A stretch of 39,063 bases of DNA, taken from contig CAINRC010000045.1 of NCBI GenBank assembly GCA_903852495.1, positions 1 through 39,063 of the forward strand. Reading direction: 5' to 3'. This DNA is from an uncultured Geobacteraceae bacterium. Lineage in GTDB: Bacteria; Desulfobacterota; Desulfuromonadia; Geobacterales; Pseudopelobacteraceae. Below, piece after piece: positions 6,638 to 14,939 of this stretch. The position numbers were made by a program, and so were the translations under genes. How positions within the stretch are numbered: position 1 is the first letter of the stretch; each line of letters opens with the position of its first letter. The notes beneath the pieces are model-generated. The model saw only the letters and a program-made list of their open reading frames with translations, had not been told where the DNA came from and made no database searches.

Positions 6638-7974
6638 GACTTCCTCCGGTAGAGTGGAATCCCCTCGGCGGAGGTCAGGTTGTAGAGGCAGAACGGGATC
6701 ATGTTGCCGTCCGGGGCAACCACATGAATGCAGCACTCCTGTACCCGCTCCAGATCCAGATTCCAGGCGTCCTGAAATGCCATGGCCGATACGGCAAAGG
6801 TATTGGTGCGATGGTTTTCCAGAAAAGCGTCCAGGCTGTTCGTGTCGCAGCAGCAGGTTGCAGGAGCAGGAGCGGACCATTGCTGTGCCACGTAGGAGAC
6901 CGCCCGGCCGGTCCCGATAGTTTCAATCGTGCATTCCGCCGACTGCCTGGTCAGCGGCTTGACTCCCCCGGACGGGAGACGCAGGAAGTTGCCGTGAAAC
7001 GAGCAGTACGGATGTTCGCATCCCGGTGGAGAAAAATGTTCCACCCGCATCAAACCGTGCGTCTGCAGCTCAATAGCCCGCATCAGCTCGGGAAGGGTAA
7101 ACCGGTCAGACGCTTCCGGAGCCCCCGGATGGCGGCCGAAATAGCTGGCGGGTTGAAAATGGACCCCCCGCACTCCCGGCGCCAGTTCCAGTGCCAGTTT
7201 CAGGATTGCGCCGATATTTTCCGTGTTGACTCCCGGCGTGAGGGTCGGGACCAGGACCACGCCAAGGCCTGCTGCGGCACAGTTCTCGATGGCTGCGAGT
7301 TTCTCCCCGAGCAGATCGCGCCCCCGGATTGCCCGGTAGATGCTCTCTTCGGTGCCGTCAAACTGGAGGAACACGGAGAAGAGTCCGGCCCGTTTCAACT
7401 CTCCTGCGTAGGCCGGATCGGCGCCAAGCCGCACGCCGTTGCTGTTCAACTGGATATGAGGAAACCCCAGGCCGCGGCCGAGAGCAATAATGGCCGGCAG
7501 GTCGTCACGGAGCGTCGCCTCACCGCCGGAAAGCTGGACAATGTTTCGCGGGCCGCTTTTCTTCAGCGCCGTCCGGTACCATTTTTCTATGGTTGAAAGC
7601 GATGGGTCGGCCCCGGCCTGGGCTCCAGCGGCAGCAAAACAGAACGGGCAGGCCAGGTTGCAGCGTCCGGTTACTTCGATCAGGACCGTACAGGACTGCT
7701 GCCGGTGTTCGGGGCAGATGCCGCAGTCGAACGGGCAGCCTACTGCCTTCTCCGGGTGGTGCGTGCCGCTGTGGACCGGCTTCTTCGGGCGCGACCATTC
7801 GGAGAGTGCAGGTTTCCCCCGCCAGACCGGAGTCCGGAATTCACCATGTTCAGGACAGCTCTTGACGAGGAACACGTCATCACCTTCCAAACGCCGCTCG
7901 GCCGGAATTCGCGTCAGACAGTGGGGACAGAGGCTCACGGTTGCACTGATGTCGCTGCTTCCGGCGTCAGTCAT
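6631..7974 (-). CDS. Radical SAM protein, TrsS-like, with N-terminal zinc-type cysteine region
   Basis: A 447-residue iron-sulfur enzyme. The core motif CNLACPFC (C105, C109, C112) is the CxxxCxxC site that binds the SAM-cleaving cluster. Before it lie a C16/C19/C40 ribbon with the PEHGEF signature and a second set C80, C84, C87. The architecture resembles the family of MJ0619-type pterin methylases and tetraether synthases. SGGEATLRDD and the QLNSNGV strand are further radical SAM elements. Members of the related TrsS family include selenoproteins, but here every such position is a cysteine codon and no internal TGA occurs. It overlaps the C_GCAxxG gene by four bases and the ligase gene by seven. 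The reaction is unknown; a carbon-carbon or methyl transfer on a pterin or peptide is conceivable. Confidence 0.85.
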   Translation of the reverse strand: MTDAGSSDISATVSLCPHCLTRIPAERRLEGDDVFLVKSCPEHGEFRTPVWRGKPALSEWSRPKKPVHSGTHHPEKAVGCPFDCGICPEHRQQSCTVLIEVTGRCNLACPFCFAAAGAQAGADPSLSTIEKWYRTALKKSGPRNIVQLSGGEATLRDDLPAIIALGRGLGFPHIQLNSNGVRLGADPAYAGELKRAGLFSVFLQFDGTEESIYRAIRGRDLLGEKLAAIENCAAAGLGVVLVPTLTPGVNTENIGAILKLALELAPGVRGVHFQPASYFGRHPGAPEASDRFTLPELMRAIELQTHGLMRVEHFSPPGCEHPYCSFHGNFLRLPSGGVKPLTRQSAECTIETIGTGRAVSYVAQQWSAPAPATCCCDTNSLDAFLENHRTNTFAVSAMAFQDAWNLDLERVQECCIHVVAPDGNMIPFCLYNLTSAEGIPLYRRKSC

Positions 7975-8420
7975 TCTGTCCCCTTCCCGGCCGCAATGTC
8001 ATAACCACCGGCAATCAAAAGTTCTATCACCTTGGCATAGGTCTCGGCAACGATGGCGCCGCAACGCTGGCGCATCTCGCTCCGGTCTCCGACAATCGTT
8101 TCGCAGGAGGTGTCGCCGTACCTGCTCCCATAGGTCCGGGTAAACCACGCGCCAAGGTCCAGGAGCATATGGACGAGATTCTCGTCCTGACATTCATCGT
8201 CACTCCCTTTGCCCGCGTAAAGAGTGAGGAGGCAGGCGCCGCCGGTCAGTGCGCCGCACGGTCCTCCTGCAAAGCCGCAGCCGTTGGCCAGTCCACCCAT
8301 GGCCCGGACCAGATCGGGATTACTCTTCCCCTGGCACTCCAGCCCAAGCATGAGCAGGATCTGACTGCAGTAATAACCGTTGTAGGACAGCTCCATCATC
8401 CGCAGCATGGTTTGATCCAT
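7971..8420 (-). CDS. C_GCAxxG_C_C family protein (DVU_1555-like)
   Basis: A 149-residue cysteine-rich protein whose hallmark is the GCGFAGGPCGALTGG stretch at residues 47-61. Other conserved cysteines are at 18 and 29, with more near 98 and 120. The family is often found beside redox enzymes and is thought to bind a metal or Fe-S centre, but no member known to me has a clear biochemical role. The ATG at 8420 follows GGGGAGG. It is preceded by the broken ribbon-helix-helix gene and coupled by four bases to the radical SAM gene, which suggests that the two products act together. Confidence 0.8.
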   Translation of the reverse strand: MDQTMLRMMELSYNGYYCSQILLMLGLECQGKSNPDLVRAMGGLANGCGFAGGPCGALTGGACLLTLYAGKGSDDECQDENLVHMLLDLGAWFTRTYGSRYGDTSCETIVGDRSEMRQRCGAIVAETYAKVIELLIAGGYDIAAGKGTE

Positions 8421-8451
8421 GTCTTAACCTCCCCGCACCCGTACGCGCGAT

Positions 8452-8631
8452 TTATATTTCCCTTTCGCAGGTACCGTTCACAAGCGCCGTATAATGACTC
8501 ATCGCTTCTCGTATGATCATGGAAACATTTTTTTGGGTTGCACGTATCATCTTGTCCAAAGTGGCCTTCTCTTTGTCGGTTACCCGTATGGAGATAATAT
8601 TGTATTTCGGGTTTTCTTAGTAATTTCCCAT
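8452..8631 (-). pseudogene. Ribbon-helix-helix protein gene with a stop at codon 5
   Basis: The methyltransferase stop and a new ATG overlap as TAATG at 8633-8629, a normal operon junction. The new frame reads four residues (MGNY), then TAA at 8619-8617, then 54 uninterrupted codons to a TAA at 8452. The continuation (YNIISIRVTDKEKATLDKMI, later SMIIREAMSHY) is a convincing ribbon-helix-helix fold: a short strand of alternating residues and two helices, as in CopG/MetJ-type regulators. No ATG, GTG or TTG precedes the strand after the stop, so the product could be made only by rare-codon initiation or readthrough. A nonsense mutation is the simplest reading. Confidence 0.6.
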
Positions 8632-9347
8632 TAGTGATTCTCCGTGTCATTTTTGCGGGCTACAAGCAGATAATATCCCGGCCGTATCCCGGCCTTGTCC
8701 GTGACGCAGCACCATCCGTCCAGCGTGCCATGGGCCAGGATCAAACGGGCTGCCAGCTCTCTCAGAAGGCGAGAGTGATCCTCCCAGAAGAGCGGCGTAA
8801 AGCCGCATTCGAAGAGCCACGCTTCCAGCTGCCGACGAGGCACTGCCCCATTGCGGGAATCATCGGCCGGTTCCCTGTTGTACATATCGCTCAGGATCAG
8901 ATAGCCGCCGCCGCGCAGCACCCGCTGAAACTCCAGCACCCCCGCGAGAGGCTCCTCCAGCAGGGAAAGCACACACTCACAAAGAATACCGTCCATGCTC
9001 TCCGCTGCAAACGGTAGCGACTCGGCTGCCGCCTCCGTCAGCGACAGGGAAGGAGTGCGGCCAAGCCCCTCGGCAATGAGCTTCAGGGAGATGTCCACCC
9101 CCCTGGCAATAAAGCCATAGCTGCTGCAGAGGTGCTCGACGGTTGCACCGGCGCCGCACCCCACGTCGAGAAGCTCTGCTGCGGGGATGAATCCACATGC
9201 GCCGATCGCCCGATCGGTCAGAGTCAGGCCACCCGGCCGAATCGCTACCCCGGTGACCTCCCGTAACGCCCCTTCTTCATATATGCTGCTGCAGGCCGAA
9301 ACGGCGCGCCCCTGATCGTCACTTGTCCTCAAGAATCCGCTCCGCAT
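8631..9347 (-). CDS. SAM-dependent class I methyltransferase (DVU_1556-like)
   Basis: About 238 residues with the class I methyltransferase core. Motif I LLDVGCGAGATVEHL binds SAM; it is followed by GVDISLKLIAEG, AAESLPFAAESMDGI, the CECVLSLLEE strand and LRGGGYLILSDMYN. Substrates of this family are often small molecules. The start is uncertain. ATG at 9347 overlaps the two-CxxC gene by 29 bases and lacks a clear ribosome site, while a TTG at 9332 has GGAGCGG just before it. Homologues in D. vulgaris-like clusters sit in this same place between the small redox protein and the C_GCAxxG protein. The target is unknown. Confidence 0.8.
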   Translation of the reverse strand: MRSGFLRTSDDQGRAVSACSSIYEEGALREVTGVAIRPGGLTLTDRAIGACGFIPAAELLDVGCGAGATVEHLCSSYGFIARGVDISLKLIAEGLGRTPSLSLTEAAAESLPFAAESMDGILCECVLSLLEEPLAGVLEFQRVLRGGGYLILSDMYNREPADDSRNGAVPRRQLEAWLFECGFTPLFWEDHSRLLRELAARLILAHGTLDGWCCVTDKAGIRPGYYLLVARKNDTENH

Positions 9348-9522
9348 CCGCCATCTTGCCGGTTGCCAATTCCTCGGAGACCAGCACCAGGCCACAGCCG
9401 TTGCAGGCGGGGAGGTCTACCTCGAAATTACCCTTCATGTAGGTAAATCCGACCTTGACTATTTCCAGCGTACCCCCGCAGGCGCCGCAACTCCACTCTG
9501 TAACATCCTCTTGAAGGCTCAT
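9319..9522 (-). CDS. Two-CxxC small redox or metal protein (DVU_1557-like)
   Basis: A 67-residue protein with CGAC (residues 12-15) and CNGC (about 40-43) pairs in a mainly beta layout, as in rubredoxin-like or zinc-ribbon folds. The ATG at 9522 overlaps the stop of the large oxidoreductase gene by four bases, so it is translated in step with it. Its position next to a multi-cluster electron-transfer protein suggests a small electron carrier or metal insertase, but nothing in the sequence proves redox activity. Confidence 0.75.
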   Translation of the reverse strand: MSLQEDVTEWSCGACGGTLEIVKVGFTYMKGNFEVDLPACNGCGLVLVSEELATGKMADAERILEDK

Positions 9523-11858
9523 TTCTTGACCCCCACGATGTTCATGCGATGGCAGTAGGCGTTATGGATCGTAAACCGGCCGTTTTCAGGGGTATAGTCT
9601 ACCCAGAAGGTAACGTTCTCCGTTTGATGGTAAGCCCGGCATTGTCCGGTCTGATTGTTCTTCAGCCGTTTGCCGCTTCGCTCGGCATGGGCGATTACCC
9701 TGCTGATGTCATCTTCGAGTATCCGCCGTTCATCAATCTTTCGGCTCACCTCCGGAGTCATCACCAGGGCACCGTTAGCGTATGCTTCCTCCACAGATTC
9801 CCCTTTCTCGCCACACTCCCGAAGTATCATCCGCTTCACCCGGGCGCGGTTCGTGCGCCGTTGGGACCAGGAGATCCAGCCTCGGGCAGCCGGGTCACTT
9901 CCATCCACATGAGGGAAAATGAGTTCTATCAGGTGGCTGACCCTTTTGCCGGTGGCTGCCAGATTATCGCGACACATTGCACAATAAGCGACGTAGTCAT
10001 GCTTGAGAGACCGTCCGGTTTCATCCGTGACCCTCCGGGCAATTACATCAAGGGCAAGCTTCGGGTTTGCGTTATACATGAGCCCGCCGTATCCGCAACA
10101 CTCCGGCTTATCGCCGCTTAAAGGGAGCTCTGCGATAGCGACTCCGAGTGACCGCACGATATTCCGGACGCTCCCCTGGACATCACGGTCGTGCCGAGTG
10201 ATGCAGGGGTCGGCGACGCAGAGCGTCGTTCCCGACGCTGTACATGCTTCGTGCGGGAGCCCTGTTTCTTCCAGCACCTTCCAGATAGACACGGTCTCCA
10301 TCCCGGGGAGATGCTCCTTGAAAAGGCTCTGGCAGGAGGAACATGCGGTGATAACCACTGGTTTACCCAGCCGTTCCCACTCGCTTCGAAGCATCCCCAT
10401 GACATCCCCGAACAGGTCATCACGACCGGCCCAGAAGGCGGGAGCGCCGCAGCAGCCGAGCATGATCCCGACTCCGCCGGCCAGATGTTCCCGAAGGTAA
10501 CGGTACGATGAGATCACCTCGCCGGGCGAAGTGGCGCAAAGCTGACAGCTCGGAAAGTACAGCCACCCGCTTCTCACCTTCCCGTTTTCGTGGCGGCTGA
10601 GGGCGAAGCGCTCACCGTTACTATGCGCCATATCCTGAAGGGCAAATTCGTGAAACGAGGCCGGCATAACCTTCTGTTCAACCATGGTGCGGCGGGCCTG
10701 CAGACAAAGGTCTCCCATGTTGAAATCTTTGGGGCAGACGGTCTCGCAGAGACCGCAGGTACTGCAGGAGTTTACAAACTGGTTCTTCGTGTGAGCCGCG
10801 CCGTAGATGACCCGCTCGTTGTTGAAGATCTGGCGGGCGTACTTCTTCGGGTATCCCTGATAGCGCTCCAGGTAGAGGCAGTTCTTGACGCACTCCAGGC
10901 ACTCGCACTGAATGCAGCGTCCCGCCTCTCGTCGCGCCTCTTCATCGCTGTATCCCGCATCGACAGCCTCCGGCCGGACCCTGGGGAAGGGAGCGATGCC
11001 GGCCAGACTCGTGAAAAGCCTCGTCTGGAATGATCCGTCTTTCTCCCTGCCGGCACCCATATTCGCCTTCTGGATAAAACGTTCGATGGAGAGGGCACCC
11101 TTGCGTCCCTGGATGGTCTCGTTGATCGGGGAATAGGGGCCGCTGCTGCAGGTTCCGCCGCCGGCGAATACTCCCTCCCGCTCCGTTGCACCGGTGGCTG
11201 TATCGGCGCAGATTTCACCGGTAGCGTTCTGCTTGAGCGGCAGGTCACAATCACCCGCTGCGCCCCGATCGATGAACACGGCATCGAACTCCCGGCATAT
11301 GTTGTCAAAAATTGTCGCATCAAGATGTTCACCAAGTCGGATATCGCCCTTTAGAGTTTCCAGAACCCCAAGTTCCTCGGCGATAATCTTCCTCGGGAGG
11401 ATGCTTTCCGGAAACTCCCGAAGAAATCCGCCAAGCTGGCTGTTACGCTCGAAAACGGTTACTCCGAAACCCTTTTTGAGCAGATCCCATGCGGCAGTAA
11501 GCCCCGCGAGCCCGCCGCCGATAACGGCAATCTTCTGCCCCCTGCGCGGGAGGAGCTGGACTCTCACCCTCCCGGTTGCCTGCTCCACGCAGTTTCGTTC
11601 GAGGAGACTGATGGCGATTGGCTCTTCCGCCTCCCGCCGCTTGCACTTCAGCTCACAGGGATGGTCGCAGATACGCCCCAATATGCCGGGGAACGGCATC
11701 GTTCTGGCCAGAACCTTGAAGGCTCCCTCCCGGTCACCGCGTCCCATCTCCTTCACAAACAGCCGGGCATCGACGTGTATCGGACAGGCGGCAGTACACT
11801 CCGGCGGTTCTTCCTGGATGCATTTCTGTTCCCATTCCCGCAGGTTGTCTTGTTCCAT
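9519..11858 (-). CDS. GltD-like flavin/Fe-S oxidoreductase with 4Fe-4S dicluster and CCG domains (DVU_1558-like)
   Basis: A 779-residue modular electron-transfer protein. Residues 1-100 hold the GltD-type Fe-S region (CTAACPIHVD at 21-30, CDHPCELKC at 64-72). At 112-117 comes the FAD dinucleotide loop GGGLAG. Cysteines at 315-327 and 365-375 form two ferredoxin-like cluster sites. The C-terminal half has CCG-type segments (GCCGAP near 460, CCGYGG near 580) as in HdrB and succinate dehydrogenase E-like subunits. It starts with GGAGA before the ATG and sits downstream of the aldehyde oxidoreductase across a repeat-rich gap. The likely role is to take electrons from that enzyme to NAD(P), a thiol/disulfide carrier or a membrane acceptor. 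Confidence 0.85.
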   Translation of the reverse strand: MEQDNLREWEQKCIQEEPPECTAACPIHVDARLFVKEMGRGDREGAFKVLARTMPFPGILGRICDHPCELKCKRREAEEPIAISLLERNCVEQATGRVRVQLLPRRGQKIAVIGGGLAGLTAAWDLLKKGFGVTVFERNSQLGGFLREFPESILPRKIIAEELGVLETLKGDIRLGEHLDATIFDNICREFDAVFIDRGAAGDCDLPLKQNATGEICADTATGATEREGVFAGGGTCSSGPYSPINETIQGRKGALSIERFIQKANMGAGREKDGSFQTRLFTSLAGIAPFPRVRPEAVDAGYSDEEARREAGRCIQCECLECVKNCLYLERYQGYPKKYARQIFNNERVIYGAAHTKNQFVNSCSTCGLCETVCPKDFNMGDLCLQARRTMVEQKVMPASFHEFALQDMAHSNGERFALSRHENGKVRSGWLYFPSCQLCATSPGEVISSYRYLREHLAGGVGIMLGCCGAPAFWAGRDDLFGDVMGMLRSEWERLGKPVVITACSSCQSLFKEHLPGMETVSIWKVLEETGLPHEACTASGTTLCVADPCITRHDRDVQGSVRNIVRSLGVAIAELPLSGDKPECCGYGGLMYNANPKLALDVIARRVTDETGRSLKHDYVAYCAMCRDNLAATGKRVSHLIELIFPHVDGSDPAARGWISWSQRRTNRARVKRMILRECGEKGESVEEAYANGALVMTPEVSRKIDERRILEDDISRVIAHAERSGKRLKNNQTGQCRAYHQTENVTFWVDYTPENGRFTIHNAYCHRMNIVGVKK

Positions 11859-11876
11859 GATTTCTCCAACTTCAAA

Positions 11877-11992
11877 GGCAAATCCCCCTCAATCCCCCTT
11901 TCATAAAGGGGGAGGTTTAAGAGCCCACCTTCCATGAACTGGAGGAGGTTTAAGAACCCCCCTTTATGAAAGGGGGGCAGGGGGGATTTGCC
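11877..11992. repeat. REP-like, C/G-rich interspersed inverted repeat
   Basis: The segment begins GGCAAATCCCCC and ends with the reverse complement GGGGGGATTTGCC. Inside, CCCCCTTTCATAAAGGGGG and CCCCCCTTTATGAAAGGGGG form two hairpin arms, and GGAGGTTTAAGA occurs twice, at 11911-11922 and 11944-11955. The whole fills the gap between the aldehyde oxidoreductase and the dicluster oxidoreductase genes. Repeats of this style are common between genes in Geobacter-like genomes and may tune or stabilise the transcript. Its copy number in the genome cannot be judged here. Confidence 0.7.
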
Positions 11993-12001
11993 TCTAAGGC
12001 T

Positions 12002-14797
12002 TTACTTCTTCAACGTTTCAATTCCACCTTGTGACATGTACCCGCCTGCAACGGCATCGCTGACGTCGAATGCCTTTTTGTCAGACTTCAATGCGGCCAG
12101 CACTTTTTCCGGGTATGCCGGTATCGACCTGACTCGTACGCCGCACGCGTTGTCGATAGCATTGATGATGGATACATGCGGAGAGGTCAGCGGCCCTTCA
12201 CCAACGCCTGCCTGACCGAATGCACCGTCTTTACGCGGATATTCGGTGTAGATCAACTCCATGTCATCGGGAACATCCTTGATGAACGGAAAGCCGGAAC
12301 CGATCAGGGTGGTGTGCTTTTTCAAATCTTCGAAGTCTTCAGTCAGTGCGAGCCCTACGCCCTGAACCAGACCACCGTACACCTGCCCGTCTACAGTCAG
12401 GCGATTACTGATGGTGCCGTTGTCGCCGGCATAGGTCATCTTCAGCACCTTCGTCTTGCCGGTCGTGATATCAACTTCAACCTCGGACATAAAGAGGGCA
12501 TACATGTAGATGCAGAATGGTGCCCCCTGCATGTTGTCGTCCATATGGGTACTCGGCGTAGTCCAGCTCCCTTCGTACTTGACCGGGAGTTCCGCTTTAA
12601 TCATCTCGTCATAGCTGCGGTAACCACCATCCGCCTTACGCAGGGCATCAAGCAACAGGACACATGCGGCATGGATTGCGTTGCCGGTGACCACGTTTTG
12701 CCGGCTTCCACCGGAAGGGCCGGAGTTGGGATGAAGGCTCGTGTCATTCATGCTGAGATGGATCTGGTCCGGCCTTAAATTGAGAGGACGCAGGGTGTTG
12801 TGGGCAAAAGTCACTGTCCCGCCATCAGAGCCCTGGCCATGATCCTGCCAAGCGTTGCCGACAGTGACGCTCCCGTCTGCGTTCAGCTCCACCCAGGCGC
12901 CTGAGGTGTCAGGGCCATCGAGACCGCATCCGTACACGCCGAGGGAAACGCCGACACCCCGTTTCTTTGTGTCAGTGGAGCCGTTCTTGGCTCGCAGCAA
13001 CGCATCCTGGTACTTCGGACGCATGAGGTCGAACAGTTCTTCAAAGCAGAATACTTCCGGTGTCTGTCCGGTCGGGGTTGTCGCACCGGGACGGTAGATG
13101 TTTTTGTAACGGAGTTCAAACGGGTCAACCCCCATCTTCTTGGCCAGTTCGTCCATGAGGGATTCGGAGGCGAAGAAGCTCTGGGGAGAGCCGTAGGCGC
13201 GGAAGGCCGAGCCCCAGCCGTGGTTGGTGCAGACGGTGCGGCCGACGCCGCGGATACTCTTGATGTCGTATCCGGCACCGGTAAACTGGGCACCGCGCGT
13301 CGTGACGAGGTCGCCGAACTCGGAGTAGGGGCCGTGGTCACAGCTCCAGTCGGTCTCCATGGCAAGCAGTTTGCCCTCTTTATCGGCGCCCATCTTGATC
13401 TTGAACCACATCGGAGAACGTTTGCCGGTGTAGGTTTGCTGCTGATACCAATCATAGCCGAGGAAACAGGGGCGGCCGGTTGCCAAAGCTGCCGCGCCGA
13501 CAAGAGCTTCCAGGGTCGGGCTGAATTTGTAGCCGAAAGTGGCGCCGGTGGGGTTCTGGACGATAACGATTTCATGCGGCTCAACGCCGAGACCCGGGGC
13601 GATCATATATAGGTGCAGATGGATGGCGATGGATTTGGAGTGGATGACGACCCGCTTCAGGTCATCAATGTACGCGAAGCCCACATCCGCTTCGATCGGC
13701 ATATGTGGCTGCCGCTGCAGGTAATACTCCCCTTCGACCACATGGGCGGCCTTCTCCATGATCGGCTTGGTGTCTTCACCCTTGTTGAGGGTACACTCGT
13801 AATAGATATTGGGCGTGCCGGGATGGATTTCGATGGCATCATCGGCCATGGCGGCCGGTGCGTTCATGTAGGCCGGCAGTACTTCCAGATCCACCTTAAC
13901 CTTCTTCGCCGCCGCTTTGGCGTTTTCACGGGTATCGGCACAGACTATGGCAACAACGTCGCCGAACTGGAAGATTTTCTCGTCGTTCAGGATCGGGCGA
14001 TCCCAGCCGTCACCCTTGTTGGTCGGAAAGGTGATCAGACCGGTGATGCGGTTCTTCCCTTTGACGTCCCTGTGGGTAACAACCTTGAAAACACCCGGCA
14101 TATTTTCCGCCTCGGAGGTGTCGATCCGCTTGATGATGGCGTGGGAAACCTCCGGCTGTACCAGGGCGCACTGCAGGGTCCCTTCGGGGAGTTGGGTGCC
14201 CATGTCCTCACCGAAATCCCACAGGCCGGTAACCTTTGCCACCGAGGTCGGGCGTGGAAAACGGGAGCCGTAGATTTTACCGTCAGCCGGGATCTTGAAT
14301 TCCAGGGCCTGGTCAGTCATTTCACCGCGCAGTACCTTGGCGGCGTCCATGACAGCATCGACAATCATGCTGTAACCGGTGCAGCGGCAGGCGTTGCGGT
14401 ACTTCTGGAACCAGTCGCGTACGTCTTCGCGGCTTGGGCTTGGGTTCTCATCGAGCAGCGCCTTGGTGGAGACTATGAAGCCGGGGGTGCAGAAGCCGCA
14501 CTGCAGGGCACCGTGGAAGATGAACGCCTTCTGGATCGCATGGAGATTGAGAGGTGTGCCGATCCCTTCAATCGTGGTGATCTTGGCCCGATTTTCGACC
14601 CGCTTCATTTTGACAACGCAGGAGCGGACCAGCTTGCCGTCCAGGATTATACTACAGGCACCACATTGACCTGTGCCGCAGCCTACTTTGACTCCGGTCA
14701 GATGAAGCTGCTTGCGCAGCACATCGGACAGAAGCGCCTCCTGATCAACGATCAGTGTTCTTTCAATGCCGTTAACGATGAGAACTCTTTTGTTCAT
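12002..14797 (-). CDS. mop: Mop-type molybdenum aldehyde oxidoreductase (DVU_1559-like)
   Basis: A 931-residue single-chain molybdenum hydroxylase that oxidises aldehydes to acids. The plant-type 2Fe-2S site has C40, C45, C48 and C60, and the second 2Fe-2S site C99, C102, C136 and C138, almost the same numbering as D. gigas Mop. The long molybdopterin domain has AFRAYGSPQ, a GQGSDGG segment and GVGEGPLTSP, whose glutamate is the catalytic base. The start at 14797 was chosen because AAAGGAGG precedes it; the open frame upstream to 14863 lacks such support. The molybdenum ligand would be molybdopterin cytosine dinucleotide, consistent with the MocA and XdhC genes downstream. There is no FAD domain, so electrons must leave to a separate carrier, perhaps the dicluster protein encoded next. 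Confidence 0.93.
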   Translation of the reverse strand: MNKRVLIVNGIERTLIVDQEALLSDVLRKQLHLTGVKVGCGTGQCGACSIILDGKLVRSCVVKMKRVENRAKITTIEGIGTPLNLHAIQKAFIFHGALQCGFCTPGFIVSTKALLDENPSPSREDVRDWFQKYRNACRCTGYSMIVDAVMDAAKVLRGEMTDQALEFKIPADGKIYGSRFPRPTSVAKVTGLWDFGEDMGTQLPEGTLQCALVQPEVSHAIIKRIDTSEAENMPGVFKVVTHRDVKGKNRITGLITFPTNKGDGWDRPILNDEKIFQFGDVVAIVCADTRENAKAAAKKVKVDLEVLPAYMNAPAAMADDAIEIHPGTPNIYYECTLNKGEDTKPIMEKAAHVVEGEYYLQRQPHMPIEADVGFAYIDDLKRVVIHSKSIAIHLHLYMIAPGLGVEPHEIVIVQNPTGATFGYKFSPTLEALVGAAALATGRPCFLGYDWYQQQTYTGKRSPMWFKIKMGADKEGKLLAMETDWSCDHGPYSEFGDLVTTRGAQFTGAGYDIKSIRGVGRTVCTNHGWGSAFRAYGSPQSFFASESLMDELAKKMGVDPFELRYKNIYRPGATTPTGQTPEVFCFEELFDLMRPKYQDALLRAKNGSTDTKKRGVGVSLGVYGCGLDGPDTSGAWVELNADGSVTVGNAWQDHGQGSDGGTVTFAHNTLRPLNLRPDQIHLSMNDTSLHPNSGPSGGSRQNVVTGNAIHAACVLLLDALRKADGGYRSYDEMIKAELPVKYEGSWTTPSTHMDDNMQGAPFCIYMYALFMSEVEVDITTGKTKVLKMTYAGDNGTISNRLTVDGQVYGGLVQGVGLALTEDFEDLKKHTTLIGSGFPFIKDVPDDMELIYTEYPRKDGAFGQAGVGEGPLTSPHVSIINAIDNACGVRVRSIPAYPEKVLAALKSDKKAFDVSDAVAGGYMSQGGIETLKK

Positions 14798-14939
14798 ACG
14801 ATACTTCCTCCTTTGGGGTGTACTACAGGCGATATACCCGGTGAAAACGGCAACTCCACTCAATTCCGCCTTATCAGGTGAGAATTTTTAAGTCCACCCT
14901 GACAAGGGTAAGTTTGGAGGGGTTAAATTCAAATACTAT

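Noticed and set aside
6638..6880. N-terminal extension of the AMP-dependent ligase up to 6880
   Set aside because: The extra codons overlap the radical SAM gene and are not ligase-like; a strong ribosome site supports 6637.
6631..7974. Possible selenocysteine in the radical SAM protein, because related TrsS proteins can be selenoproteins
   Set aside because: The frame has no internal TGA and the relevant positions are cysteine codons.
13613..14881. 422-codon open frame on the plus strand opposite the aldehyde oxidoreductase gene
   Set aside because: It is antisense to a clearly recognised enzyme, has no family features and no ribosome site; long antisense frames are common opposite GC-rich genes.
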